Positions 52,190 through 60,402 of a stretch of 64,000 nucleotides of DNA are shown in pieces. A program made the translations under genes and the position numbers. The notes under the pieces were generated by a model. The model was not told the DNA's origin, ran no database searches, and saw nothing but the letters and a program-made list of their open reading frames with translations. Source of the stretch: Chitinophagales bacterium (GTDB taxonomy: Bacteria; Bacteroidota; Bacteroidia; Chitinophagales; Saprospiraceae); the NCBI GenBank assembly GCA_013299105.1, contig JAAFJY010000003.1:278279-342278 (forward strand). Reading direction: 5' to 3'. Each line of letters opens with the position of its first letter. Within the stretch, counting starts at the first letter, position 1.

Positions 52190-53455
52190 ATGGCTGAAGT
52201 GATCCGGATGCCCCGCATGAGCGATACCATGGAAGAGGGGAACATCGTAGCCTGGCTGAAAAAAGAGGGAGACAAAGTAGAACCAGGCCAAACCCTGGCC
52301 GAAGTGGAAACGGATAAAGCCACCATGGAGCTCGATGCTTTCGTGGAAGGGGTAATCCTGCACATTGCGGTAAAAGAAGGTACGGTGCCCATTGACGGCG
52401 TGATTGCGGTAATTGGCAAGCCTGGCGAAGACTGGCAAGCTGTATTGGCTGCTGCCAATGGCGGTGCTGCTGCTCCAGCCCCGGCTCCATCTTCCAACGG
52501 ACAAGTGGCCGCGCCTGCCCCTGCGGTAGTTGCGGAGGTAGCTGCTCCTGCACCCGCAGCGACCGAAGACAGCCGCGTGAAAGCTTCTCCATTGGCCAAG
52601 TCCATTGCCAAAGAAAGTGGAATCGACATCGCAATGGTGGCTGGTTCTGGTGACCAAGGCCGCATCGTGAAACGCGATGTGGAAGCCTTCATCGAAACCA
52701 AGTCAGCTCCGGCTCCGGCGGCTCCCGCTGCGCCAAGTCCAGCCCCTGCGGCTCCATCTTTTGGTGGCGGCGCTGCCAACTATGAGGATGTACCCGTATC
52801 GCAGATGCGCAAGGTGATTGCTCGCCGCTTGGGCGAAAGCAAATTCTCGGCTCCACACTTCTACCTGACCATTGAAATTGACATGGAGAAAGCCATGCAA
52901 ATGCGCACCCGCCTCAACGAGGTGGCTCCGGTCAAAATCAGCTTCAATGACCTGGTGATCAAGGCCGCTGCGGCGTCTTTGCGCTTGCATCCCTACATCA
53001 ACTCTTCCTGGTTGGGCGATAAAATTCGTTACAACAAGGATGTAAACATTGGTGTAGCGGTAGCCGTAGAAGACGGCTTATTGGTACCAGTGGTGCGCCA
53101 CGCCGACATGAAATCGCTTTCGCAAGTCAATACCGAAGTGAAAGTAATGGCTGGCAAAGCCAAAGAAAAGAAACTGCAACCCGATGAAATGTCGGGCAAT
53201 ACTTTCACCATTTCCAACCTCGGTATGTTTGGCATTGAGGAATTCACGGCGATCATCAACCCACCAGACGCTTGTATCCTGGCGGTAGGGACCATCGTGG
53301 AGAAACCAGTGGTGAAAAATGGCGAAATCGTAGTGGGCAACACCATGAAAGTAACCCTCTCCTGCGATCACCGCGTAGTAGATGGGGCAAGTGGAGCAGC
53401 ATTCCTACAAACGTTCAAAGGAATCATGGAAGAACCGATCAAGTTGTTGGTTTAA
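52190..53455 (+). CDS. pdhC: Pyruvate dehydrogenase E2 (dihydrolipoamide acetyltransferase)
   Basis: 421 residues with one lipoyl domain (1-~80, lipoylated Lys43 in ETDKATMELDAF), an Ala/Pro linker, a peripheral-subunit-binding domain (~120-160, SPLAKSIAKESGIDIAMVAG, GRIVKRDVEAF), a second Ala/Pro linker, and the catalytic core ending in HRVVDG (394-399). MPRMSDTMEEGNIVAWLKKEGD is typical of the PDH E2 in Bacteroidota. It transfers acetyl groups to CoA. No E1 or E3 gene is adjacent. Confidence 0.92.
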   Translation: MAEVIRMPRMSDTMEEGNIVAWLKKEGDKVEPGQTLAEVETDKATMELDAFVEGVILHIAVKEGTVPIDGVIAVIGKPGEDWQAVLAAANGGAAAPAPAPSSNGQVAAPAPAVVAEVAAPAPAATEDSRVKASPLAKSIAKESGIDIAMVAGSGDQGRIVKRDVEAFIETKSAPAPAAPAAPSPAPAAPSFGGGAANYEDVPVSQMRKVIARRLGESKFSAPHFYLTIEIDMEKAMQMRTRLNEVAPVKISFNDLVIKAAAASLRLHPYINSSWLGDKIRYNKDVNIGVAVAVEDGLLVPVVRHADMKSLSQVNTEVKVMAGKAKEKKLQPDEMSGNTFTISNLGMFGIEEFTAIINPPDACILAVGTIVEKPVVKNGEIVVGNTMKVTLSCDHRVVDGASGAAFLQTFKGIMEEPIKLLV

Positions 53456-53549
53456 TTTCGTTTTAGTTGAAGGGTTGAAATGTTGTAAAGAGGTGAGCCT
53501 CTCACAACTGGTCTTTTCAATCCTTCAACTTTCCAACCTTTCAACTTCC

Positions 53550-53906
53550 ATGAAAACCCTGGTCCTAGGTGCTTCCAACAATTCCGAACGAGTAGCTTAC
53601 CAAGCCGTGCAACGCCTTTTGGCCAAAGGCCATGAAGTAGAAGCCATTGGTTTGAAAGAAAGTGAAATTTTTGGTGTAAAAATTCAGACTGGCCAACCTG
53701 CACTCGAAGGCATTGACACGGTCACCCTTTACCTGAATGCGGAAAGGCAAGAAGTCTACTACGATTACATCCTGGGTTTGAAGCCGAGGCGCATCATTTT
53801 TAACCCAGGTACTGAAAATCCTGCGTTTGTGAAGATGGCCCGCGAGCAGGGCGTGGAGGTGGAAATTGCTTGTACTCTGGTGATGTTGAGCGTGGGGGTG
53901 TATTAA
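53550..53906 (+). CDS. CoA-binding domain protein
   Basis: The start at 53550 (MKTLVLGASNNSERVAYQAV) gives 118 residues; the frame from 53382 overlaps the E2 gene and repeat DNA. It is a small Rossmann-like CoA_binding_2 protein: LVLGASNNSERVAY, GHEVEAIGLKESEIFG, TVTLYLNAERQEVYYDYIL, IIFNPGTENPAFVKMA. The family is common, with no settled role. It lies 94 bases after E2, separated by a GTTGAAA-type repeat. Confidence 0.8.
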   Translation: MKTLVLGASNNSERVAYQAVQRLLAKGHEVEAIGLKESEIFGVKIQTGQPALEGIDTVTLYLNAERQEVYYDYILGLKPRRIIFNPGTENPAFVKMAREQGVEVEIACTLVMLSVGVY

Positions 53907-53915
53907 AAACTGTGT

Positions 53916-54488
53916 TCATTTTTGCGAATAGATCACCGCCATGAATATGATGATGATCACTATAGCAACCATGTACTGGTAGAATTTACTGTGATCATAC
54001 TTTATTTTATGTAGTAATCCCATCGCATCCATCCATTCAATCTTCTGCCCCAAGGACTCACGAACCATCATGAAATACACGGGCCTACCCAGTCTGGACT
54101 GATCGCCTTGTTTGCTGAGGATGAAAAAATTTTCATTCAAGAAGGCCAATTTATACAATTCGGGCTGGTTGTGCTCGATCAATATTTTGTTGCTGCCATC
54201 CAAAATGCGCCAGGAGCCACTTTCAGCATCGCCATTGGTAATGCGTAGGTATTCTCCACCTTCGTTGAAAATGTGCAGGATGTTCTCGTGAAAATTATCG
54301 TCATCCCGAAACTCCATCCAGTGGGTGCGTAAAAAGAAGTGTTCTTCCCGCAAGTCTTCACTCCATTGGCGTATCTGGGGCAAGATCACCTGCAGGTACT
54401 TTTCCATGGAATCAGCCTCCGGCATGCTTTGCCTGCTGATTTCAACCGATTGTTTGTAGGCGTCGAGAAGTCGATTGCGGCTCGCCAT
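53916..54488 (-). CDS. Tail-anchored membrane protein, unknown function
   Basis: 190 residues. A soluble N-terminal domain with helices and a beta-rich middle (EYLRITNGDAESGSWRILDG), then one strong C-terminal hydrophobic segment (FYQYMVAIVIIIIFMAVIYS) at ~168-187, ending in QK. I do not recognise a family. It converges on the CoA-binding gene with nine bases between stops. Confidence 0.65.
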   Translation of the reverse strand: MASRNRLLDAYKQSVEISRQSMPEADSMEKYLQVILPQIRQWSEDLREEHFFLRTHWMEFRDDDNFHENILHIFNEGGEYLRITNGDAESGSWRILDGSNKILIEHNQPELYKLAFLNENFFILSKQGDQSRLGRPVYFMMVRESLGQKIEWMDAMGLLHKIKYDHSKFYQYMVAIVIIIIFMAVIYSQK

Positions 54489-54607
54489 ATGGAAGTTTGG
54501 TGGGTGGTTTTCGTGGCAAAGGTAAAGAAAAATTAGCAGAATTGGAAAACAAGTAAAACTCGAACGAAATAACAGGCCATTACCAAAGTGACTTTTTTGT
54601 CTAAATC

Positions 54608-55150
54608 CTGAAAACTTCGGAGAACGGCGATCACAATAATCAAGCTAGTGGTCCAAATTGTAAATCTGCCCCAAGTTCCAGGGCTCTTAGTCTCCGTAGC
54701 TGCGTTGTTCGTCGGTCAAATAGTCCACTATTTTCCCTCCTCTCGCCTTGCTACAAAGCCAAATAGCCTGCCTGCAACCTAGGAGGTATTTGTAATTCGT
54801 ACCACTAGGTATTTTTTGTCTAAACCAGAATTCTCAGAATTACAGAATTACAGAATTACTTGTATGACGTTGACCATGATGTTGACAACTAGTGCGTGGA
54901 GAACGAAATAATAAACCATTATCGCTAGTCCCACGTCTCCTGACGGGGACTGCCCTGATCCGCGTCTCCTGACGCTTTGGCGAGCTGTAATCATACATTA
55001 ACGCACTTTAAATAGGCGCTTATTTAGTTCCTGGACCACTAGAATTTGAAAGAATTTGCAGAATTGGCCCGCTTTTCGGTCATAAACGCCTCATTTTCAA
55101 CATGAAAATCACGAAATTCTCAGCTACGGAAACTTCTCCGAAGTTTTCAG
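54608..55150. mobile_element. Inverted-end element family C, copy 2
   Basis: 543 bases. Ends CTGAAAACTTCGGAGAA (54608-54624) and its exact complement (55134-55150), 17 bp. The interior matches copy 1 at 54812-54888 and 55043-55125, interrupted by other sequence. The interruptions carry CTAGTG / CCACTAG ends, so a second element appears nested. Confidence 0.8.
54645..55042. mobile_element. Nested inverted-end element(s) inside C2
   Basis: Bounded by perfect 11-bp complements CTAGTGGTCCA (54645-54655) and TGGACCACTAG (55032-55042). Inner ACCACTAG (~54801-54808) and CTAGTGCGTGG (~54889) mean there may be two short insertions (about 165 and 154 bases) either side of a piece of the C core rather than one. 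No coding capacity. Confidence 0.55.
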
Positions 55151-55360
55151 TAAATCAGAATTTGCAGGAGTGCAGCATTCCAGAATTGCTTGAGTGGTGT
55201 TGACCAAAACCAGAAGTTTAAAGAATAAGAGAATTGCCCGCTTTTCACGCGCCGTATCATGCGCTCACACCGAGCGAGATACAGCGCGCTCCAAGGTGTG
55301 CAAGGTACGCCGAGGTCTAGGCCCAGCTAATGAAGGCGCGAATGGGTATAATTTTCACCA

Positions 55361-55499
55361 AGGGAGCTTAAAAAAATAAGGTGGACAGGTTTGGGCTTAA
55401 TGAAAAAATATAAGCAACTGGATGAAAGGAAGTTGTGTTCTTTTTTTTGCTAAACCTCAAAAACAAAGATGTCTACCTTATTTTAGCTCAGATACCAAG
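55361..55499 (+). mobile_element. Long-hairpin repeat family A, copy 6
   Basis: About 139 bases from AGGGAGCTTAAAAAAATAAG to TTTTAGCTCAGATACCAAG. More diverged than the other copies (AATGAAAAAATA in the inner arm). Immediately to the right lies an inverted left-end fragment, TTTTTTTACACTCCCTTA. Confidence 0.8.
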
Positions 55500-55588
55500 A
55501 AGATAGACGGCTATTTTTTTACACTCCCTTATCTTTATCACACGCAACCATTGAGCTAAATTTTTACCCTTATTATATCATTAAATTT

Positions 55589-55596
55589 TATTTTTG
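55589..55596 (+). promoter_or_regulatory. -7-like promoter box TATTTTTG
   Basis: Perfect TAnnTTTG, 69 bases before the ATG at 55666. No -33 box at normal spacing. Confidence 0.25.
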
Positions 55597-55665
55597 GCCT
55601 TTGAATCACTAGCCCTGATCCCGGTCTTTGTCTTTTTCCGATTTACGACGACCAAATCACATTCC

Positions 55666-58600
55666 ATGAAAAAAAATCACCTCCCTTGTCACTGGGCGCT
55701 GTTGGCATGCCTTACTGTTTGCTTTTTTTTCTTTGTAAGTAGTGCAGCAGGTGCTAAACCAAATCTGTTTTTGGCCAAAAAAACTGTGGAAAAGGGTGCT
55801 CCAAAAAAGGCGATCCAAACCGATACCATTTTACCACCCTTGGGTAAATTGAGCTTGATTGGCCCGGCTGAACTGTGTGAAGACAGTGGCGATTCGGTCA
55901 AAATCCTTTTTTCTGCTAGCGGTCAGGGGCCATTTACTTTTCATTACGCTACTGCTTATGCTTTGTACAACGGCAAGTGCAAAACCCTGCAAGGCGCCCA
56001 GACTTTTGTAGCTGAAAATACGCCGCAAGTTCTGCTGAAATTCAAAAACCCTGGAGCGGGAATGTACACTTTCAGTTTGAGTCGGGTGAGCGATACCAGG
56101 GGCCAAGTAGACAGTTTTCTCAACCAAATCAGTTTTGTGGTAAATCCCAAACCTTTGGGGACCAATTTTAGCAAAACCCAATTCACTTGCAATGCGGTAA
56201 ACATTGACTTGCAGGCTTTGCTGGCTTGCGATTTAAATAGTACTTTCACTTGGTACAGCGTGAATGCCATCGGCTCGGGTACGGCATACAACAACCCTAA
56301 TGTATCGGGTGAAACATCGACCTCAGGTAGCGGGTCGCTGATCAGCGATGTGTTGAGCAATACCAGTGCTACCAATCAAGCCATTTTTTACCGCATAGTA
56401 CCACGTAGCCAAGTTGGCTGTGTGGGGGAACCTTTTTATGTACAGGTCCGGGTGTTGCCCAAAACCAAAGTTGAATGTTTGGCTTGCCGTACGGGTGCGA
56501 GGGTTTCTCTGGGGGCCAATTGTCGCTTGCTGATTACCCCCAGCATGGTGATGGAGGGTTTTTCGAGTTGCGACAACGGAGATTTGCTAAAAACCGCCCT
56601 CGAAGTGTTGGTCAAGGACGCCAATGGAGACAGTTATGTCGAAAAAACCGGGGAATTTGAATACATCGTCAGGTTGAAGGATGCCTATAAAGATTGCTTC
56701 ACTTTTACCCCTTGTAGCGGTCGCCTGAGTGTAGAAAACTATCAGTCCCCAGCCTTTGTGAAAGGCGATTTAGAGCCTCAAACGGTGTATTGTTTCGACG
56801 CCGATTTTGTGCTGAACAACCCCAAAACGGTGGGCCCGATTGGCAGCAAACCTAGTTTCCCCCAAATCAGCGGAGGTACTGGAGGAACCACGGTTTTACA
56901 TTATGTACGCAGCATTTCAGATGAGGTACAAAACCTCGGATATGCCCATTTTGAAGCTTGTAATTGTGATGTGGATGTCAAATGGTTTGATCGCCTTACG
57001 ACTTATGGCTGTGATTCCCTCAACAAAAAAGGCTTGTGGGGTCGCATCGAACGCCGTTGGGTAGCGGTTTCCTTGTGCAATGGTCGCACAGAGGATACGA
57101 CCCAGGTAATTGAATTGCGTAGGCCACCACTGAGCGAATTCAAGTTCAAAAACCCCAAACCTGCACTATCAGCCTATGACCAAATCGTGACTTACACCAC
57201 ATGTGTTCCTGATAAACGCTGGATCCGCAAAGAGGATTTTTTGCCTAGTATCCAAAGTACTTTCTACTCAGGGACAGCGCCCAAATTGGAGCGCAAGTTT
57301 CTGCTTGATGAGGTGGAATGCAACTACTCCCTCCAGCAGCACGACCGCGAATTTACCGTTTGTGAAGGCAAGGGCCTGATCATTGACCGCGAAATATATG
57401 TAGTCGATTGGTGTAAAGGTGGCATCGATACCTTGAGAGTACTCATTCGAATCGGCGATTTTCAAGCGCCAACTTTGCGGCCCAAAGCAACGCCAATCGT
57501 GATCGCCACTGGCCCTAATACCTGTACTGCCTCTTTGCCCATAACCCCCACTCGGCTCAATACGGACCACGATCTCAATCTGCTGGACAACTGCAAATTG
57601 GCCAACATCAGCGTACGGGTCAAAACCAAGGATCGCTGGTCAAAATCGGGGGTGTTGATCGCAGAAAATACCTGGGACCTGGTGCCATACATCACCACCG
57701 GCGATTTTATGCATGGTTTGCCCTTGGGAGCACACCGCATGATCATCACCGCTTATGACAGTTGCTTCAATGCCATGCGCGATTCGGTCGACTTGCTGGT
57801 GGTTGACAAGACGGCACCAGTGATGAAGTGCAAGGACGAAATCAAAGTGGTGTTGAGCAATACAAATGGTTATGTAAATGGCTACGCCAAGGTCTTGGTC
57901 AATGAGGTAAACGCTGGTAGTTTTGATAATTGCCAACTCAAGTGGGTCAAGCTCAGGCGAAGTTACAACCCACTTTGCAAAAACATTTACCTGACCAAGG
58001 GATACGATTTGAACAACGACAAGTTATTGGATGAAAAAGATGGTTTTTCCCAAGTTGGAGACAAGTGGATGACGCCATTGGAAGACCTCGCAGAGTTTTT
58101 TTGTTGTGACCTCAGCGAAAAAGTAACCCTTGAATTGTGGGGGGAAGACCACAGCGGTAACCGTGCTTTTTGCTGGTTGACGATTGCTCCCGAAGACAAA
58201 GTAAGCCCTGTGTGTGAGGCCCCAAAAAACCTTACAGTGTATTGCGACGATAAGCGTTTGGGATTGATTGACAACCAGTTGTTGGCAGCGCCCGCTTTTG
58301 GTCAGGTAAAATTGACCGCAGGCCATGAATGCAGTAAACTTGATACCTTTTATCAACTGAAAAAACACTTGAAATGTGGGTCAGGAACCATTGAGCGCAC
58401 CTGGACCTTGAGCAAAACGACGCCCATTGGCGTGTTGAGCACCGAATGTACCCAAGTGATTACCATTTTGCCCATTCGGGAATACGAGATACTCTTGCCG
58501 CGTGACCTAGAGCTGAAAGATTGCAGCAAACCCATTATAGACACCCTTCAGGTGGTGCAAAAATTCTGTGACATCATTGCGGTGAATATTTCTGACAAGC

Positions 58601-60192
58601 GTTTTGAGCCTGATGGCAAAGAGTGTTATCAGCTTTTTCGCACTTATACCATCATCAATTGGTGTGCCTACGAAGATCTTTGTGGGGAGCCTAGCGCCAG
58701 TTCCAATGTATTTGTCATTGACCGGAGATGGACCAAAAACGGGCAAGCCAAAATTTGGCTTCTGGTACGCGACAACGAGCGCAACGGGGACGAGCGCTTC
58801 ATACTTTCCTACAACAAACAGGCTTTTGAAGGAAACCTCAGTAACAGTATTTTATCGGATATTCCGATCGACGACGAAGAGATCATACCCCCTTTTTGTA
58901 GGCAAGCCGAGGAGTTTTACCACTCATTTATGTACACCCAGGTCATTAAGGTTTTTGATACAGAGGCCCCTTCGATCAGTTTCAAGCGCGATACTTTTTG
59001 TACCGATCCGCTGACCTGTACTGGCAATCGGGTGCGGATTCCCTTTGTGGCCAAGGACAATTGCAGCAAGAACCTGGAACTGGAACGCAGTATTTCTTTG
59101 GCCCTGTTTCAAACTCCAATCGGCCCTTATATTCCACAAACCAACCGTGATTACGGCTTCAATATCGAGGTCGGCAGCAATGGCAACATGGCCGTTACAC
59201 TTAGCAATTTGCCGGAGGGGACCCATGACTTGATCGTAGCGGTACGCGATGAATGTGGCAATGTGTCGGCGGCTACCAGGATTCCCTTCATGGTGCAGGA
59301 TTGCAAAGGGCCAGCGCCGATTTGCCTTAGAAGCCTGGTTGCTGATTTGCAAAACAATGGTGAGGGAGGGGGTACATTTACCCTTTTTGCTTCAGATTTA
59401 CTGGCCTCAAAAGTATTCGATTGCAATGGTCAAGGCCCTGAAAAAAGTGGCTCCCTCAAACTCGTGACCAAGTACTCAATCAATAGGGTAGGGGAGAAGC
59501 CGAGTATCAACCAGGATAAGCTCATTTTCAATTGCACCCATGCTGGTAAACCCTTCAATGTAGAGGTACACGCCTGGGACGAAGTAGGCAATCATGACTT
59601 CTGCATCTGCAATGTGTTGATCCAAGATAGTAAAAAAGTATGCCCTGCGGTGACCTTGGACGGTGAGATCAGCGGCCTGGTGTTAACCGAAGATGCCAAA
59701 GCCTTGGCTGGGGTCGAAATGGTGCTTGCTGGCGACAAACAAGATTTGGTCACTACTTCCGCAAGCGGGGGGTACCAATTCAAGACTCTGGCCCAAAACG
59801 GCAACTACACCATCGGACCGAAGCTAGACAAAGACCCGCGCAATGGGGTCACGACCTTTGATTTGGTATTGGTGCAAAAGCACATCCTGGGCATTGGACT
59901 TTTGGAAAACCCCTACCGCCTGATCGCTGCGGATGTGAATGGCTCCAAGTCGATTTCAACTGCTGACTTGATCCAGATGCGCAAGGTCATTTTAAACCTC
60001 GACCCTTCCTTCAAAGGCTTGCCAAGCTGGCGATTTGTGGAGGCCAAGTTCAAATTCAGTGATGTGCGTAACCCCTGGGGGGACAATTTTCCTGAGCAAC
60101 ACATTATCAAAGAGTTGAGTGGAAAAGTGCAGGTGGATTTTGTGGCCATCAAGCTGGGAGATGTGAATGGGTCGGCGCTGATTAGCCAGTGA
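55666..60192 (+). CDS. Giant Cys-rich secreted protein with dockerin-like end
   Basis: The ATG at 55666 gives 1508 residues and starts a signal peptide (MKKNHLPCHWALLACLTVCF, ending near SSAAGA); the frame from 55594 adds 24 residues of no clear origin. The body is Cys-rich with recurring HYR-like borders: DKTAPVMKCKDEIKVV, DKVSPVCEAPKNLTVYCDD, DTEAPSISFKRDTFCTD. Near the C-terminus are a carboxypeptidase-regulatory-like segment (ISGLVLTEDAKALAGVEMVL) and dockerin-like loops (RNGVTTFDLVLVQKHILGI; AADVNGSKSISTADLIQMRK). It stops right after GDVNGSALISQ without a T9SS C-terminal domain. Likely exported; function unknown. Confidence 0.85.
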   Translation: MKKNHLPCHWALLACLTVCFFFFVSSAAGAKPNLFLAKKTVEKGAPKKAIQTDTILPPLGKLSLIGPAELCEDSGDSVKILFSASGQGPFTFHYATAYALYNGKCKTLQGAQTFVAENTPQVLLKFKNPGAGMYTFSLSRVSDTRGQVDSFLNQISFVVNPKPLGTNFSKTQFTCNAVNIDLQALLACDLNSTFTWYSVNAIGSGTAYNNPNVSGETSTSGSGSLISDVLSNTSATNQAIFYRIVPRSQVGCVGEPFYVQVRVLPKTKVECLACRTGARVSLGANCRLLITPSMVMEGFSSCDNGDLLKTALEVLVKDANGDSYVEKTGEFEYIVRLKDAYKDCFTFTPCSGRLSVENYQSPAFVKGDLEPQTVYCFDADFVLNNPKTVGPIGSKPSFPQISGGTGGTTVLHYVRSISDEVQNLGYAHFEACNCDVDVKWFDRLTTYGCDSLNKKGLWGRIERRWVAVSLCNGRTEDTTQVIELRRPPLSEFKFKNPKPALSAYDQIVTYTTCVPDKRWIRKEDFLPSIQSTFYSGTAPKLERKFLLDEVECNYSLQQHDREFTVCEGKGLIIDREIYVVDWCKGGIDTLRVLIRIGDFQAPTLRPKATPIVIATGPNTCTASLPITPTRLNTDHDLNLLDNCKLANISVRVKTKDRWSKSGVLIAENTWDLVPYITTGDFMHGLPLGAHRMIITAYDSCFNAMRDSVDLLVVDKTAPVMKCKDEIKVVLSNTNGYVNGYAKVLVNEVNAGSFDNCQLKWVKLRRSYNPLCKNIYLTKGYDLNNDKLLDEKDGFSQVGDKWMTPLEDLAEFFCCDLSEKVTLELWGEDHSGNRAFCWLTIAPEDKVSPVCEAPKNLTVYCDDKRLGLIDNQLLAAPAFGQVKLTAGHECSKLDTFYQLKKHLKCGSGTIERTWTLSKTTPIGVLSTECTQVITILPIREYEILLPRDLELKDCSKPIIDTLQVVQKFCDIIAVNISDKRFEPDGKECYQLFRTYTIINWCAYEDLCGEPSASSNVFVIDRRWTKNGQAKIWLLVRDNERNGDERFILSYNKQAFEGNLSNSILSDIPIDDEEIIPPFCRQAEEFYHSFMYTQVIKVFDTEAPSISFKRDTFCTDPLTCTGNRVRIPFVAKDNCSKNLELERSISLALFQTPIGPYIPQTNRDYGFNIEVGSNGNMAVTLSNLPEGTHDLIVAVRDECGNVSAATRIPFMVQDCKGPAPICLRSLVADLQNNGEGGGTFTLFASDLLASKVFDCNGQGPEKSGSLKLVTKYSINRVGEKPSINQDKLIFNCTHAGKPFNVEVHAWDEVGNHDFCICNVLIQDSKKVCPAVTLDGEISGLVLTEDAKALAGVEMVLAGDKQDLVTTSASGGYQFKTLAQNGNYTIGPKLDKDPRNGVTTFDLVLVQKHILGIGLLENPYRLIAADVNGSKSISTADLIQMRKVILNLDPSFKGLPSWRFVEAKFKFSDVRNPWGDNFPEQHIIKELSGKVQVDFVAIKLGDVNGSALISQ

Positions 60193-60368
60193 TTGAGGGT
60201 ATTTTTTGGTTTGGCATCCTAAATTGTTGATATAAATAAACTGTATCGGGGTAATTGGCGAAACAATAATTGTACCCCAATTCAGTTAGTCGGGACTTTT
60301 TGCCTCAGTTGTTGGTATTAAATGTCTGTAAACTTTTGATTTAGGGGCAAACAACGGAGATTTTGTGC

Positions 60369-60376
60369 TACTTTTG
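60369..60376 (+). promoter_or_regulatory. -7-like promoter box TACTTTTG
   Basis: Perfect TAnnTTTG, 26 bases before the ATG at 60403. The nearest upstream TTTG (60335-60338) is 30 bases away, more than usual. Confidence 0.3.
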
Positions 60377-60402
60377 TTTCCAGACGACCTAATTGTAATC
60401 TT

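Larger units (their letters stand above)
54489..55665. other. 1.2-kb gene-free stretch of nested repeat elements
   Basis: Contains element C2 (54608-55150), a second inverted-end element nested in it (54645-55042), a partial C-like core (55150-55245), hairpin element A6 (55361-55499) and a fragment of the A left end in inverted orientation (55510-55531). No convincing gene. The only promoter-like site is at the right end. Confidence 0.7.

Noticed and set aside
52009..52779. 256-residue minus-strand open frame rich in Ala and Gly
   Set aside because: Shadow of the Ala/Pro linker of the E2 gene; it also runs across a terminator.
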